A stretch of DNA of 12,544 nucleotides from Lachnospiraceae bacterium UBA7729 (GTDB lineage Bacteria > Bacillota > Clostridia > Lachnospirales > Lachnospiraceae): contig DLFD01000071.1 in the NCBI GenBank assembly GCA_002482005.1, positions 1-12,544 of the forward strand, written 5' to 3'. The notes beneath the pieces were generated by a model. The model was given only the letters and a program-made list of their open reading frames with translations, searched no databases and had not been told where the DNA came from. This document shows positions 1 to 5,520 of the stretch, in pieces (position 1 is the first letter of the stretch; the number at the start of each line of letters is the position of its first letter). The position numbers and the translations under genes were made by a program.

Positions 1-118
1 TGTGCGAGTCTGCTGTATCCGGGCAAGGGCATGTATGCTTATGCCGGATAATTACCGGCCGGCCACATGTCGGCTCGACCCAATACCGGGACTACCTATG
101 CTCGGTATCTGTGATGCC

Positions 119-535
119 GAGTTGGTTGACATCTATCTGAGAGAAAAGTTTCCGGTATATCTGGTCATGGCAGGCCTGTATGAGAACATCAGCAATCTGC
201 AGAACGAGAAGACACTGACATTTCTTTACCGGGCTCCGAGGATCTTTCTGAAACCACTGAACCTGATATCGATCACCCAGAACTACCGACAGGTTTTTCA
301 TATTCCGATGGATGAAGCAGCACAGATGGCGAGGGAAACGAAAGGCTATCCCTTCGCGTTCCAGGTTCTCGGGCATATCCGCTGGGACCATCCGGACAAG
401 CCGATTGAGGACCTGATGCCGCTCTTTGATGAGAAGCTGTCCCGGGATGTATATATCAAGATCTGGACTGAGCTGTCTTCCAGGGATGGTCAGTACGACG
501 TCTCAATCACCAGTGCGTACCGAATCTCACGGTAG
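119..535 (+). pseudogene. Remnant of an AAA/archaeal-ATPase-like ATP-binding protein
   Basis: The frame reads a segment typical of the middle of Clostridia ATP-binding proteins of the AAA/archaeal-ATPase type. It has a YLREKFPVYLVMAGLYENI strand-helix segment, then NLQNEKTLTFLYRAPRI, then the TKGYPFAFQVLGHIRW helix and a DVYIKIWTELS helix. The N-terminal part with the Walker A and B motifs is absent: upstream of about position 125 the sequence no longer resembles the family. The C-terminal winged-helix part is also missing. Recognisable similarity ends near position 480, and the frame then runs on to a stop at 535 inside the 3' end of the convergent secreted-protein gene. There is no Shine-Dalgarno sequence and no sensible start. 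I read this as a relic of a gene cut down at both ends, not a working protein. The family assignment comes from memory of related proteins, not from a search. Confidence 0.6.
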
Positions 536-1392
536 GAGGATGTACCCCTTCTGCCCTTATAAGCGTAGATCGAGATCGCTCTCCAGGAGCGCGGGCCTGA
601 CCAGTGCCGGACGCTGCCGCCGTTGCTGATGGAATAATTGGTACTCTGATCTAAGGTCTGCACTTCGGCATGCCAGCCCGGGTTCAGCTTCCAGCGGACC
701 CTGGTCCCCTTGCGGACGATATCACCGATACTGACTTCGATGACGCCGTCGAAGAATCTGGCAGGTTTGTCCATCCCGTCGACATCACGCATCTTTGGAA
801 GAACATTCCTGCTGCCGACCTTGAACCAGGCGAATGGGAAGCTGGAGGAAGAAGACTTGAAATTGTTCTTTTTCGCCGTCAGGTTCCTGGCGCGTCTGTA
901 TTTGCTGATGGTGGAGGATCTTATCTTCAGCTTTCCGTTCGATATATAGTAGCGTTCCGGAGTCATTGTCCCGAGGGTATCTCCCTGGACAAGGATGCCG
1001 TAATTCTTCACATAGCGGAGTGCATGGCTTCCGCCCGGAGCCAAGATATTTTTGTAAAGGGTCACGACCTTGCCTCCGCGGTAATAACGGAGTGCACATC
1101 CGACGTAGACTTTCCGGATGGAATAGACCGGCGAGTAGGTGTTGAAGTCTATGTTATACAGGTTCGTTACCAGCGCCGGTCTGTCCCCGCCGATATAGAC
1201 GATCGCATAGTTTTTGATCTGTTTTCTGTGCTTTCCAAGGTACTGTTTGTAGGCCTTGATCGTTCTGGATGCCACTGTACTTGCTTCCGCATCCATCGGT
1301 TTCCCGAGCGGGGTGAAGCCGGCAAGCAGCATGAAATACACCATCGCAAGGATGACAAAGAGTTTCCGGATGCTGAATAATCTGTTTTTCAT
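490..1392 (-). CDS. Secreted basic protein of unknown function
   Basis: This is a 300-residue protein with a clear Sec signal peptide: basic start (MKNRLFSIRK), hydrophobic core at residues 11-27, and an AEA cleavage motif at 35-37. The mature part is strongly basic and rich in Tyr, Ser and Arg, with a single Cys (C99). Residues about 43-160 form a beta-rich block beginning with a YKQYLGKHRKQIKNYAIVYI motif. That opening recurs, as I recall, in uncharacterised exported proteins of Lachnospiraceae. A five-serine run (180-184) divides it from a C-terminal half with WKLNPGWHAEV and RHWSGPRSWR. No catalytic motif, sortase signal or cell-wall-binding repeat is visible. The start is supported by GGAAGGGAG just upstream on the minus strand. 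It lies downstream of the lectin-fold gene on the same strand, separated by 103 bp, so it may be co-transcribed with it or have its own promoter. Function unknown; a surface or extracellular location is likely. Confidence 0.85.
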   Translation of the reverse strand: MKNRLFSIRKLFVILAMVYFMLLAGFTPLGKPMDAEASTVASRTIKAYKQYLGKHRKQIKNYAIVYIGGDRPALVTNLYNIDFNTYSPVYSIRKVYVGCALRYYRGGKVVTLYKNILAPGGSHALRYVKNYGILVQGDTLGTMTPERYYISNGKLKIRSSTISKYRRARNLTAKKNNFKSSSSSFPFAWFKVGSRNVLPKMRDVDGMDKPARFFDGVIEVSIGDIVRKGTRVRWKLNPGWHAEVQTLDQSTNYSISNGGSVRHWSGPRSWRAISIYAYKGRRGTSSYREIRYALVIETSY

Positions 1393-1406
1393 GTTCTCTC
1401 CCTTCC

Positions 1407-1427
1407 GATACCAGACCCTGCGGTATC
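1407..1427. repeat. Inverted repeat GATACC/GGTATC upstream of the secreted-protein gene
   Basis: GATACC (1407-1412) and GGTATC (1422-1427) are perfect 6-bp inverted arms around a 9-nt loop, ending a few bases before the Shine-Dalgarno of the 300-residue secreted protein. In the transcript this could be a small leader hairpin, or in DNA an operator half-site pair. It is short enough to arise by chance. Confidence 0.3.
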
Positions 1428-1457
1428 ATGTAACCTGTTAAGGATACTGTAGCACTT

Positions 1458-1467
1458 TCTCCGGAGA
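1458..1467. repeat. Perfect palindrome TCTCCGGAGA
   Basis: A 10-bp perfect palindrome sits in the 103-bp gap between the two secreted-protein genes, about 66 bp upstream of the downstream gene's start and 29 bp past the lectin-gene stop. It has no U-run after it on the minus strand, so it is not an obvious terminator. It might be an operator, but chance occurrence is quite possible. Confidence 0.25.
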
Positions 1468-1477
1468 GGATGCGACA

Positions 1478-1485
1478 GGGGGGGG
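1478..1485. repeat. G8 homopolymer between two secreted-protein genes
   Basis: Eight consecutive G residues on the plus strand (C8 in the sense of the flanking genes) lie 10 bp past the lectin-fold gene stop and 86-93 bp upstream of the start of the 300-residue secreted protein. Tracts of this length are prone to slipped-strand mispairing, and also to sequencing-length errors. It lies outside the coding frames, so any effect would be on transcription of the downstream gene. Confidence 0.7.
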
Positions 1486-1495
1486 TAAATTATCG

Positions 1496-2833
1496 TTACT
1501 GTTCCGCGAATCCGGTCTCTTTCGCCTGATTGTAGATGCCGAAGACGCCCAGAGTGTTGCCGTCGGTATCGTAGGATGCGGAGATCCAGTTCACAAAAGC
1601 CTTCGGCAGGCTATTCATCGGATGGCCTTTGAGATAGAGATAGAAGGTATCACCGCCTGCAAGTCCCTCTGCTTCCGAAGCGATATAGTGGATCTGGTCC
1701 CGCTTATCGAACCAGTTCTCGCCGACTTTGCTTTCATAATTCAGCTGGTCGAGATCCATCGCCCAGGTGTATTCGTCGATCTTCCGGAAGTTCCGGAAGT
1801 TTCCGCTGAAGACGCACAGATATTCGGTCCCGCCCGGGTACTTGTCCACCTCCTCGCCTGCGTTGAGGTCGGAATAGACACCCTGGAAGGTCCCGTCGTC
1901 ATTCAGGCTGAGTGTGGTCGCCCAGACGCCTGCTCCGCTGGTGTAGACAAAGCTGTCCGGAACCAGGCTCAGGAGCTGTGACGGGTCATTATTGACTTCT
2001 TCCGGAAAATGTACTTCGCCTGGTCCTTCAAAGTCGGAATCCATCGGGTCGCCGCTCTGGTTGATGACGTCGTAGGTCTCATCCCCGGTCGGCCCTCCGC
2101 TCTGGTTTGCCTCGTCATAGGTGCGGGCTCCGGTCTTCTGGTCGGCCGGGTCGTAGGGGGTATAGTCACCGGTCTGGCTTGCCTCGTCGTAGGTGATGGT
2201 GTCCATGTCGCCCCATCCCATGACGGAGGAGGCGTAATCATATCCCGTGGACTCCGGGTCGAACTCGACGATGTAGCCGACCTTGCCGGAGAACCAGGCA
2301 GAACTTCCGACGATGTCGTCCGGGACATCGTTCCAGACCCAGCGGCTTTCCTTCTGATAGAACATGATCTCCAGAACGTCTTCGTCAGCTCCGTTGGCGT
2401 AGAAGCTGGGTCCTCCCGTGATCCAGCGGCTGTAGGACCAGTAGTTGGGATCATTGATCACTCCATCCCTCAGCATGCCGTACTCATCGACCCAGTGGTA
2501 CTGCCTGGAGCCTTCCTCGCGGCAGGCGCCGATGCGGAAGCGGATGTCGGACATCCCGAAGTCGATGATCTTGTGCAGGATCGTGGAATACTCGGTCCAG
2601 CCGTCGATGTTGACCAGGTAGCCGCCGGCATCCATTGCCCGCTCCAGAGCCTCCGACCAGGTGCAGTCGGACAGCACCAGGTAGTAGATGTGTCCATCGT
2701 CCGTCGTGAACCTGCGGTAGTCTTCGTCCGGAGCGCCGGACCCGGCAGCTTCCGCAGAGAGCGGCGCCATCCCTGCAGCCAGGATCCCCGCCGTCAGGAT
2801 ATTCGTCAGGCAGACTGCCATATTTCGTTTCAT
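1496..2833 (-). CDS. Secreted C-type lectin-fold protein
   Basis: This 445-residue exported protein has a signal peptide at residues 1-29 or 30 (MKRNMAVCL start, hydrophobic core, AEA cleavage motif). Residues about 48-192 match a C-type lectin-like domain: a YYLVLSDCTWSEALERA opening, GGYLVNI, FRIGA in place of the usual WIG, a YHWVD segment, a GGPSF loop and the WND motif at 167-169 that often contributes to Ca2+ binding. C57 and C104 might form a disulfide. Residues about 210-262 are an acidic linker of four degenerate YDxAxQ repeats. Residues about 280-445 form a separate beta-rich domain (FVYTSGAGVWATTLSLNDDGTF, then FSGNFRNFRKIDEYTWAMDLDQL) that I recall in other Clostridia secreted proteins. 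The start is fixed by GGGGAGGA 7 nt upstream. The likely role is extracellular ligand or surface binding; the ligand cannot be told from sequence. It precedes the other secreted protein on the same strand. Confidence 0.85.
   Translation of the reverse strand: MKRNMAVCLTNILTAGILAAGMAPLSAEAAGSGAPDEDYRRFTTDDGHIYYLVLSDCTWSEALERAMDAGGYLVNIDGWTEYSTILHKIIDFGMSDIRFRIGACREEGSRQYHWVDEYGMLRDGVINDPNYWSYSRWITGGPSFYANGADEDVLEIMFYQKESRWVWNDVPDDIVGSSAWFSGKVGYIVEFDPESTGYDYASSVMGWGDMDTITYDEASQTGDYTPYDPADQKTGARTYDEANQSGGPTGDETYDVINQSGDPMDSDFEGPGEVHFPEEVNNDPSQLLSLVPDSFVYTSGAGVWATTLSLNDDGTFQGVYSDLNAGEEVDKYPGGTEYLCVFSGNFRNFRKIDEYTWAMDLDQLNYESKVGENWFDKRDQIHYIASEAEGLAGGDTFYLYLKGHPMNSLPKAFVNWISASYDTDGNTLGVFGIYNQAKETGFAEQ
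2040..2200 (-). repeat. Four degenerate YDxAxQ repeats in the lectin-protein linker
   Basis: Within the lectin-fold gene the translated linker reads four imperfect units spaced 12-15 residues apart: YDEASQTGD, YDPADQKTG, YDEANQSGG and YDVINQSGD. The DNA shows matching repetition of a CTSGYDTCG-type word on the plus strand. The units are acidic and Gly-rich, as expected for a flexible linker between the lectin domain and the C-terminal domain. Confidence 0.65.
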
Positions 2834-2850
2834 CTTGTGCTCCTCCCCTC

Positions 2851-2862
2851 ATGTTCGAACAT
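2851..2862. promoter_or_regulatory. Palindrome ATGTTCGAACAT in the leader of the lectin-fold gene
   Basis: This perfect 12-bp palindrome lies 18-29 bp upstream of the lectin-gene start codon, directly before its Shine-Dalgarno, with the AT-rich promoter-like stretch (TATTAAATAT on the minus strand) just beyond it. The position would suit a repressor operator. It is not a LexA box of the GAAC-N4-GTTC type, because the half-sites are in the opposite order. Confidence 0.4.
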
Positions 2863-2866
2863 ATTT

Positions 2867-3107
2867 AATATGAATCTATTGTAACAGGGTATCGGAAAAG
2901 CCGCCACCTCAAAGTCAATAAGCGAACAGAAGAATTCGATGCGTATATTCCGCTCATCGCGCCGTTCATCGTGCTATACTGTCTCAGATATATCTGCAGA
3001 CGGAACTCTGGAAGGAAGATCTTCCTACAGGCAGGTGTTTCTATTTCGGCACGGATTCCTCCTGGCATGAGATGGACCGCGGACTGTTTCATTTTCGGGA
3101 CGAGCAA
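2867..3107 (+). pseudogene. Decayed coding fragments, unassigned
   Basis: Two plus-strand frames carry protein-like stretches but neither has a start codon or ribosome-binding site. One reads EEFDAYIPLIAPFIVLYCL (about 2931-2987), which faintly resembles the first membrane segment of PAP2-family phosphatases. Another, shifted by one frame, reads from about 2985 through CFYFGTDSSWHEMDRGLFHF to a TGA at 3105-3107. A strong hairpin follows at 3134-3164. I read this as the debris of one or two former genes. The PAP2 suggestion is weak, and the second fragment is not recognised. Confidence 0.3.
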
Positions 3108-3133
3108 TGAAAGACGCATAGCTGCCTGCAGCA

Positions 3134-3164
3134 GCCGCATCGGGCAGAGGATCCTGCCCGCGGC
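3134..3164 (+). terminator. GC-rich hairpin upstream of the acyltransferase gene
   Basis: The arms CGGGCAG (3141-3147) and CTGCCCG (3154-3160) enclose a 6-nt loop, and the outer GCCG/CGGC pair extends the stem past a 3-nt bulge. No clean U-run follows (TTCATGATATTTT), so termination is only possible, not assured. It sits just after the coding debris and may be the leftover terminator of the lost gene. Confidence 0.35.
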
Positions 3165-3208
3165 TTCATGATATTTTCGAGGAGAATCATTCGGGGAGTT
3201 TACACATC

Positions 3209-4216
3209 ATGTCATCACAGTCAAGCCAGAAGATCCAGATCCTCAGGGCTTTTGCCATCATCGCGGTCGTTGCCATCCACACCTGTGCAGAGGGACCGGC
3301 CGGAGTCTTTATCCGTCCGTTTTTGAACTTTGCGGTTGCACTGTTTCTGGGACTTTCCGGATATCTGACCCGTCCGGGGATCGGGAAGGAGAAAGTCAGA
3401 AAGAGACTCCTTAGGGTCTTTCTTCCCTACTGCATCTGGTCAGTCATCTACACGGCGGTGAGAGGGACCTGGGGACGATTCCCGGTTCATCTTCTCACAG
3501 GCTACAGCTGCGGGGCATTCTACTTTATCGTTGTCTACATGCAGCTGACGCTGCTGGCGCCTCTCACGGACCGCATGATCCATTCGCGATTCCGCAATCT
3601 GGGCTTCCTGATCACGCCGGCTGCCATAGGCTTCGAGTACGTTCTGGAGTTTATGGGGCGGGAGCTGCCGAAGCCCTACAATGAAGTATTCTTTCCGGTC
3701 TGGTTTCTCTACTTCTATCTGGGCATGATGGTCCGGGCGGACCTTGAAGAAGACAAGGCAGGTTTCCTGACGGAGGCGGAAAAGAGGGCGGTCAGCAGAA
3801 GGTGGATCCTGGTCCTGCTTCCGGTATCGATGATCCTTCAGATCTCTGAAGCATTTGTCTGGAGCGCAGGCGGCTACGGAAGGATGAAGTATACCCAGAT
3901 CAAGCTGGGAACGCTTGTTACATCCTGCCTGGTGATCCTGCTGGCGATCCGCTGGATCACGAGTGAGATGAAGATCCCGTTCCCGAAGCACGTAGTCCAC
4001 GGCCTGACCTATGTCGGGGATATCTCGTTCGGCATCTATTTCACGCACATCCTCTGCATGGATATCCTGGAGGACGTCGACGAGGCGTTCGAGCTCGTGA
4101 TCGAGAATGTTTTTCCGCTCTCTACTGTTCTTGTCCTGTCGGTGAATATCGCAGCCATCTTTTTTGCAAGACTTCTCTTCCCAGAGAGATTCTGCAGGAT
4201 ATTCGGGCTGACATGA
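3209..4216 (+). CDS. Acyltransferase family 3 membrane protein
   Basis: This 335-residue polytopic membrane protein is of the Acyl_transf_3 family, whose members transfer acyl groups (often acetyl) to sugars or polymers of the envelope. It opens with the family signature: R13 in KIQILRAFAII followed by H24 in VVAIHTC, the conserved His thought to be needed for transfer. It continues with LFLGLSGY, a YFIVVYMQL helix and, near the C-terminus, FGIYFTHIL. Roughly ten hydrophobic segments are visible. The length is normal for the family. GGGGAG at 3193-3198 is 10 nt upstream of the ATG, a little long but acceptable. The gene stands alone on its strand: coding debris lies upstream and a convergent membrane-protein gene downstream. 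The acceptor (exopolysaccharide, teichoic acid, peptidoglycan or a lipid) cannot be inferred because no glycosyltransferase is nearby. Confidence 0.88.
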   Translation: MSSQSSQKIQILRAFAIIAVVAIHTCAEGPAGVFIRPFLNFAVALFLGLSGYLTRPGIGKEKVRKRLLRVFLPYCIWSVIYTAVRGTWGRFPVHLLTGYSCGAFYFIVVYMQLTLLAPLTDRMIHSRFRNLGFLITPAAIGFEYVLEFMGRELPKPYNEVFFPVWFLYFYLGMMVRADLEEDKAGFLTEAEKRAVSRRWILVLLPVSMILQISEAFVWSAGGYGRMKYTQIKLGTLVTSCLVILLAIRWITSEMKIPFPKHVVHGLTYVGDISFGIYFTHILCMDILEDVDEAFELVIENVFPLSTVLVLSVNIAAIFFARLLFPERFCRIFGLT

Positions 4217-4240
4217 TCTGCTGAGGTGGTGTCGGACCAG

Positions 4241-4335
4241 AAGGCTCAGCGAAGAATCCCAGGAAATTCTGAGATTCCTTCGCCAGCGCAAACTGGCTGC
4301 CATGCGGAAAAAGAAACTCTGAGCCTTTTTCTGCA
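4241..4335 (+). terminator. Structured terminator-like region after the acyltransferase gene
   Basis: A perfect 9-bp stem pairs AAGGCTCAG (4241-4249) with CTGAGCCTT (4319-4327), running straight into further Ts. Inside it are two smaller hairpins: CGAAGAATC with GATTCCTTCG (one bulge) and GCCAG/CTGGC. The 3' arm is also claimed by a competing local hairpin, TGCGGAAAAAG (4303-4313) with CTTTTTCTGCA (4325-4335), which has one G-T pair, an 11-nt loop and a T-rich stretch after it. Either fold could terminate the acyltransferase transcript. The convergent gene ends only 12 bp beyond. Confidence 0.5.
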
Positions 4336-4346
4336 GCTTTGTCTTT

Positions 4347-5135
4347 TCAGCGGGACTCCTGCTTCCGGTATCTCATGGCGAAGACCCTGTGCACAATGAA
4401 GATTACCAGCAGCAGATACAGATGCGCGATGAACAGGTTGAATACGACTCCGTTGACACGTATGAGATAGCCGGTTCCCCATCCGAAGAGGCTGATGAGT
4501 ATGGTGCAGAGAAGCCCCAGCAGCAGGAGCGGCAGATTCCGCATCGTATCCTTCATGGCATCCTGGAAACTTTCCAGAGAAGCGTCCAGGTAGACAAAGC
4601 GGCCGATCACCATCGTCAGGAAATACATGATGATGTTGTCATAATTGCTGTCCTGATAGACGAATTTGATATAAGCGAAGATGATCAGCATATAGAGCAT
4701 GCCCATCAGACGCATGGCAGCGCGGTCGCCCGGCTGGACATTACGAAGAGGGACGATCAGATTGTCCATAAAGGAGATCATCAGGATCGAAGCCATGAGA
4801 AAAACGAGCAGGATGATCCCGTTGTATTTTGCCCACACTTCCTTAAAACGGTAGCCGATCCCAAAATAGTCGATCATGAAATACAGGCTGACGAAGAGCA
4901 GAACGGAAGTGTTGGAGAAGACCAGTTCATAGAAACGTTCCGACAGGCTTCTTATCTCATCCTTCAGGAAAGCCTGACAGGTTTCCGCAGAATAGCGGAG
5001 CGCCATCTTCCTCGATGCCATCAGGATGATGAAGAGACAGAATCCGATCGTCATGGCGGCGGCAAGAAACATGCCCATTACTTTGTACCAGGTCGTATAG
5101 TGTTTCAGATAATCCATGTATTGTGAAAGAGTCAT
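4347..5135 (-). CDS. Polytopic membrane protein of unknown function
   Basis: This 262-residue protein has about six or seven hydrophobic helices: near residues 19-41, 74-92, 106-124, 143-160, perhaps 168-184, 200-222 and 228-250. Between helices 1 and 2 lies a soluble, charged stretch (RKMALRYSAETCQAFLKDEIRSLSERFYE) that is probably cytoplasmic, and the protein ends in a basic tail (RYRKQESR). No motif of a transporter, sensor or enzyme is visible, and I do not recognise a family. The start is supported by GAGGG about 9 nt upstream on the minus strand. It is convergent with the acyltransferase gene and divergent from the GGDEF-EAL gene. Its divergent position means it may share regulatory sites in the 385-bp gap with the signalling gene. 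Confidence 0.8.
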   Translation of the reverse strand: MTLSQYMDYLKHYTTWYKVMGMFLAAAMTIGFCLFIILMASRKMALRYSAETCQAFLKDEIRSLSERFYELVFSNTSVLLFVSLYFMIDYFGIGYRFKEVWAKYNGIILLVFLMASILMISFMDNLIVPLRNVQPGDRAAMRLMGMLYMLIIFAYIKFVYQDSNYDNIIMYFLTMVIGRFVYLDASLESFQDAMKDTMRNLPLLLLGLLCTILISLFGWGTGYLIRVNGVVFNLFIAHLYLLLVIFIVHRVFAMRYRKQESR

Positions 5136-5277
5136 AGCTAAATCCCTCGGTCTTCAGAAGAATCACATAAACGCAGAGTCAGGTCAGAGACTCTCACGCA
5201 TTTAATTTCCCTATTTTAATTCCTATGTATGAATGATGTGTGTCATCATGGAAGAATATTCGTAATTCCGCTTTTCC

Positions 5278-5307
5278 TTACAAATTCAAAGAATTTGCAA
5301 ATATACT
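5278..5307 (+). promoter_or_regulatory. Possible promoter with an inverted repeat in its spacer
   Basis: TTACAA (5278-5283) and TATACT (5302-5307) are 18 bp apart, resembling a sigma-A -35/-10 pair. The perfect 7-bp inverted repeat CAAATTC-AAA-GAATTTG (5281-5297) sits mainly between them, where a bound repressor would block polymerase. Transcription from here would give a leader of about 200 nt before the GGDEF-EAL start. Confidence 0.35.
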
Positions 5308-5447
5308 AATCGTAACAGTGATCCTGAAAGAGAAGAGAAACACGGGAAAGCAGGCGTGGACTGGAAGTCGTTATCTATTATGTACAGAAATCTGTTAATC
5401 TGTCTGCGAAATTCTGATAAAACTGAAATAAATATGTGCATGTGCAG

Positions 5448-5453
5448 TATAAT
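5448..5453 (+). promoter_or_regulatory. Exact TATAAT -10-like element
   Basis: A consensus -10 hexamer lies 68-73 bp upstream of the proposed start of the GGDEF-EAL gene. No good -35 is present at 16-18 bp (the closest is CTGAAA at 19 bp), so this is a tentative second promoter. Confidence 0.3.
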
Positions 5454-5520
5454 GATGTAAAAGCAGGAATATTTCTATTGTGTCCATTGTATTTGTGGGA
5501 TCTATCCCTGCCAGTTACAG

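Larger units (their letters stand above)
5136..5520. other. Divergent intergenic region with inverted repeats
   Basis: This 385-bp AT-rich gap lies between the membrane-protein gene (-) and the degenerate GGDEF-EAL gene (+). No open frame of note is present. It holds inverted repeats ATGATG/CATCAT (5233-5249, 5-nt loop) and CAAATTC/GAATTTG (5281-5297, 3-nt loop), a promoter-like pair overlapping the second repeat, an exact TATAAT at 5448-5453, and a GGGAT/ATCCC mini-hairpin at 5497-5508 close to the proposed start codon. I looked for the conserved core of cyclic-di-GMP (GEMM) riboswitches and did not find it. Confidence 0.55.

Noticed and set aside
1..118. C-terminal end of a gene entering from the left (stop at 49-51 in frame 1)
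   Set aside because: Only 16 codons are visible with no recognisable motif, so it cannot be told from chance.
670..1380. Long open plus-strand frame opposite the 300-residue secreted protein
   Set aside because: No ribosome-binding site, no recognisable domain, and it mirrors a gene with a signal peptide and good Shine-Dalgarno.
1496..2833. Diversity-generating retroelement target because of the C-type-lectin fold
   Set aside because: No reverse transcriptase, template repeat or C-terminal placement of the lectin domain is seen; the lectin domain is N-terminal here.
2851..2862. LexA (SOS) box upstream of the lectin-fold gene
   Set aside because: The palindrome is GTTC-GAAC, the reverse of the GAAC-N4-GTTC order required for the Gram-positive LexA site.
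2009..2884. Long open plus-strand frame opposite the lectin-fold gene
   Set aside because: Val/Asp/Gly-rich translation typical of an antisense shadow; the minus-strand frame has a signal peptide and lectin motifs.
3440..4303. Long open minus-strand frame opposite the acyltransferase gene
   Set aside because: Composition is His/Arg/Asp-rich and featureless, while the plus strand encodes a clear membrane acyltransferase.
5308..5520. Cyclic-di-GMP (GEMM) riboswitch in the leader of the GGDEF-EAL gene
   Set aside because: The conserved GCAAA and GACGCAAAGC-type core segments are absent; only loosely similar words such as GGGAAAGCAGG are seen.
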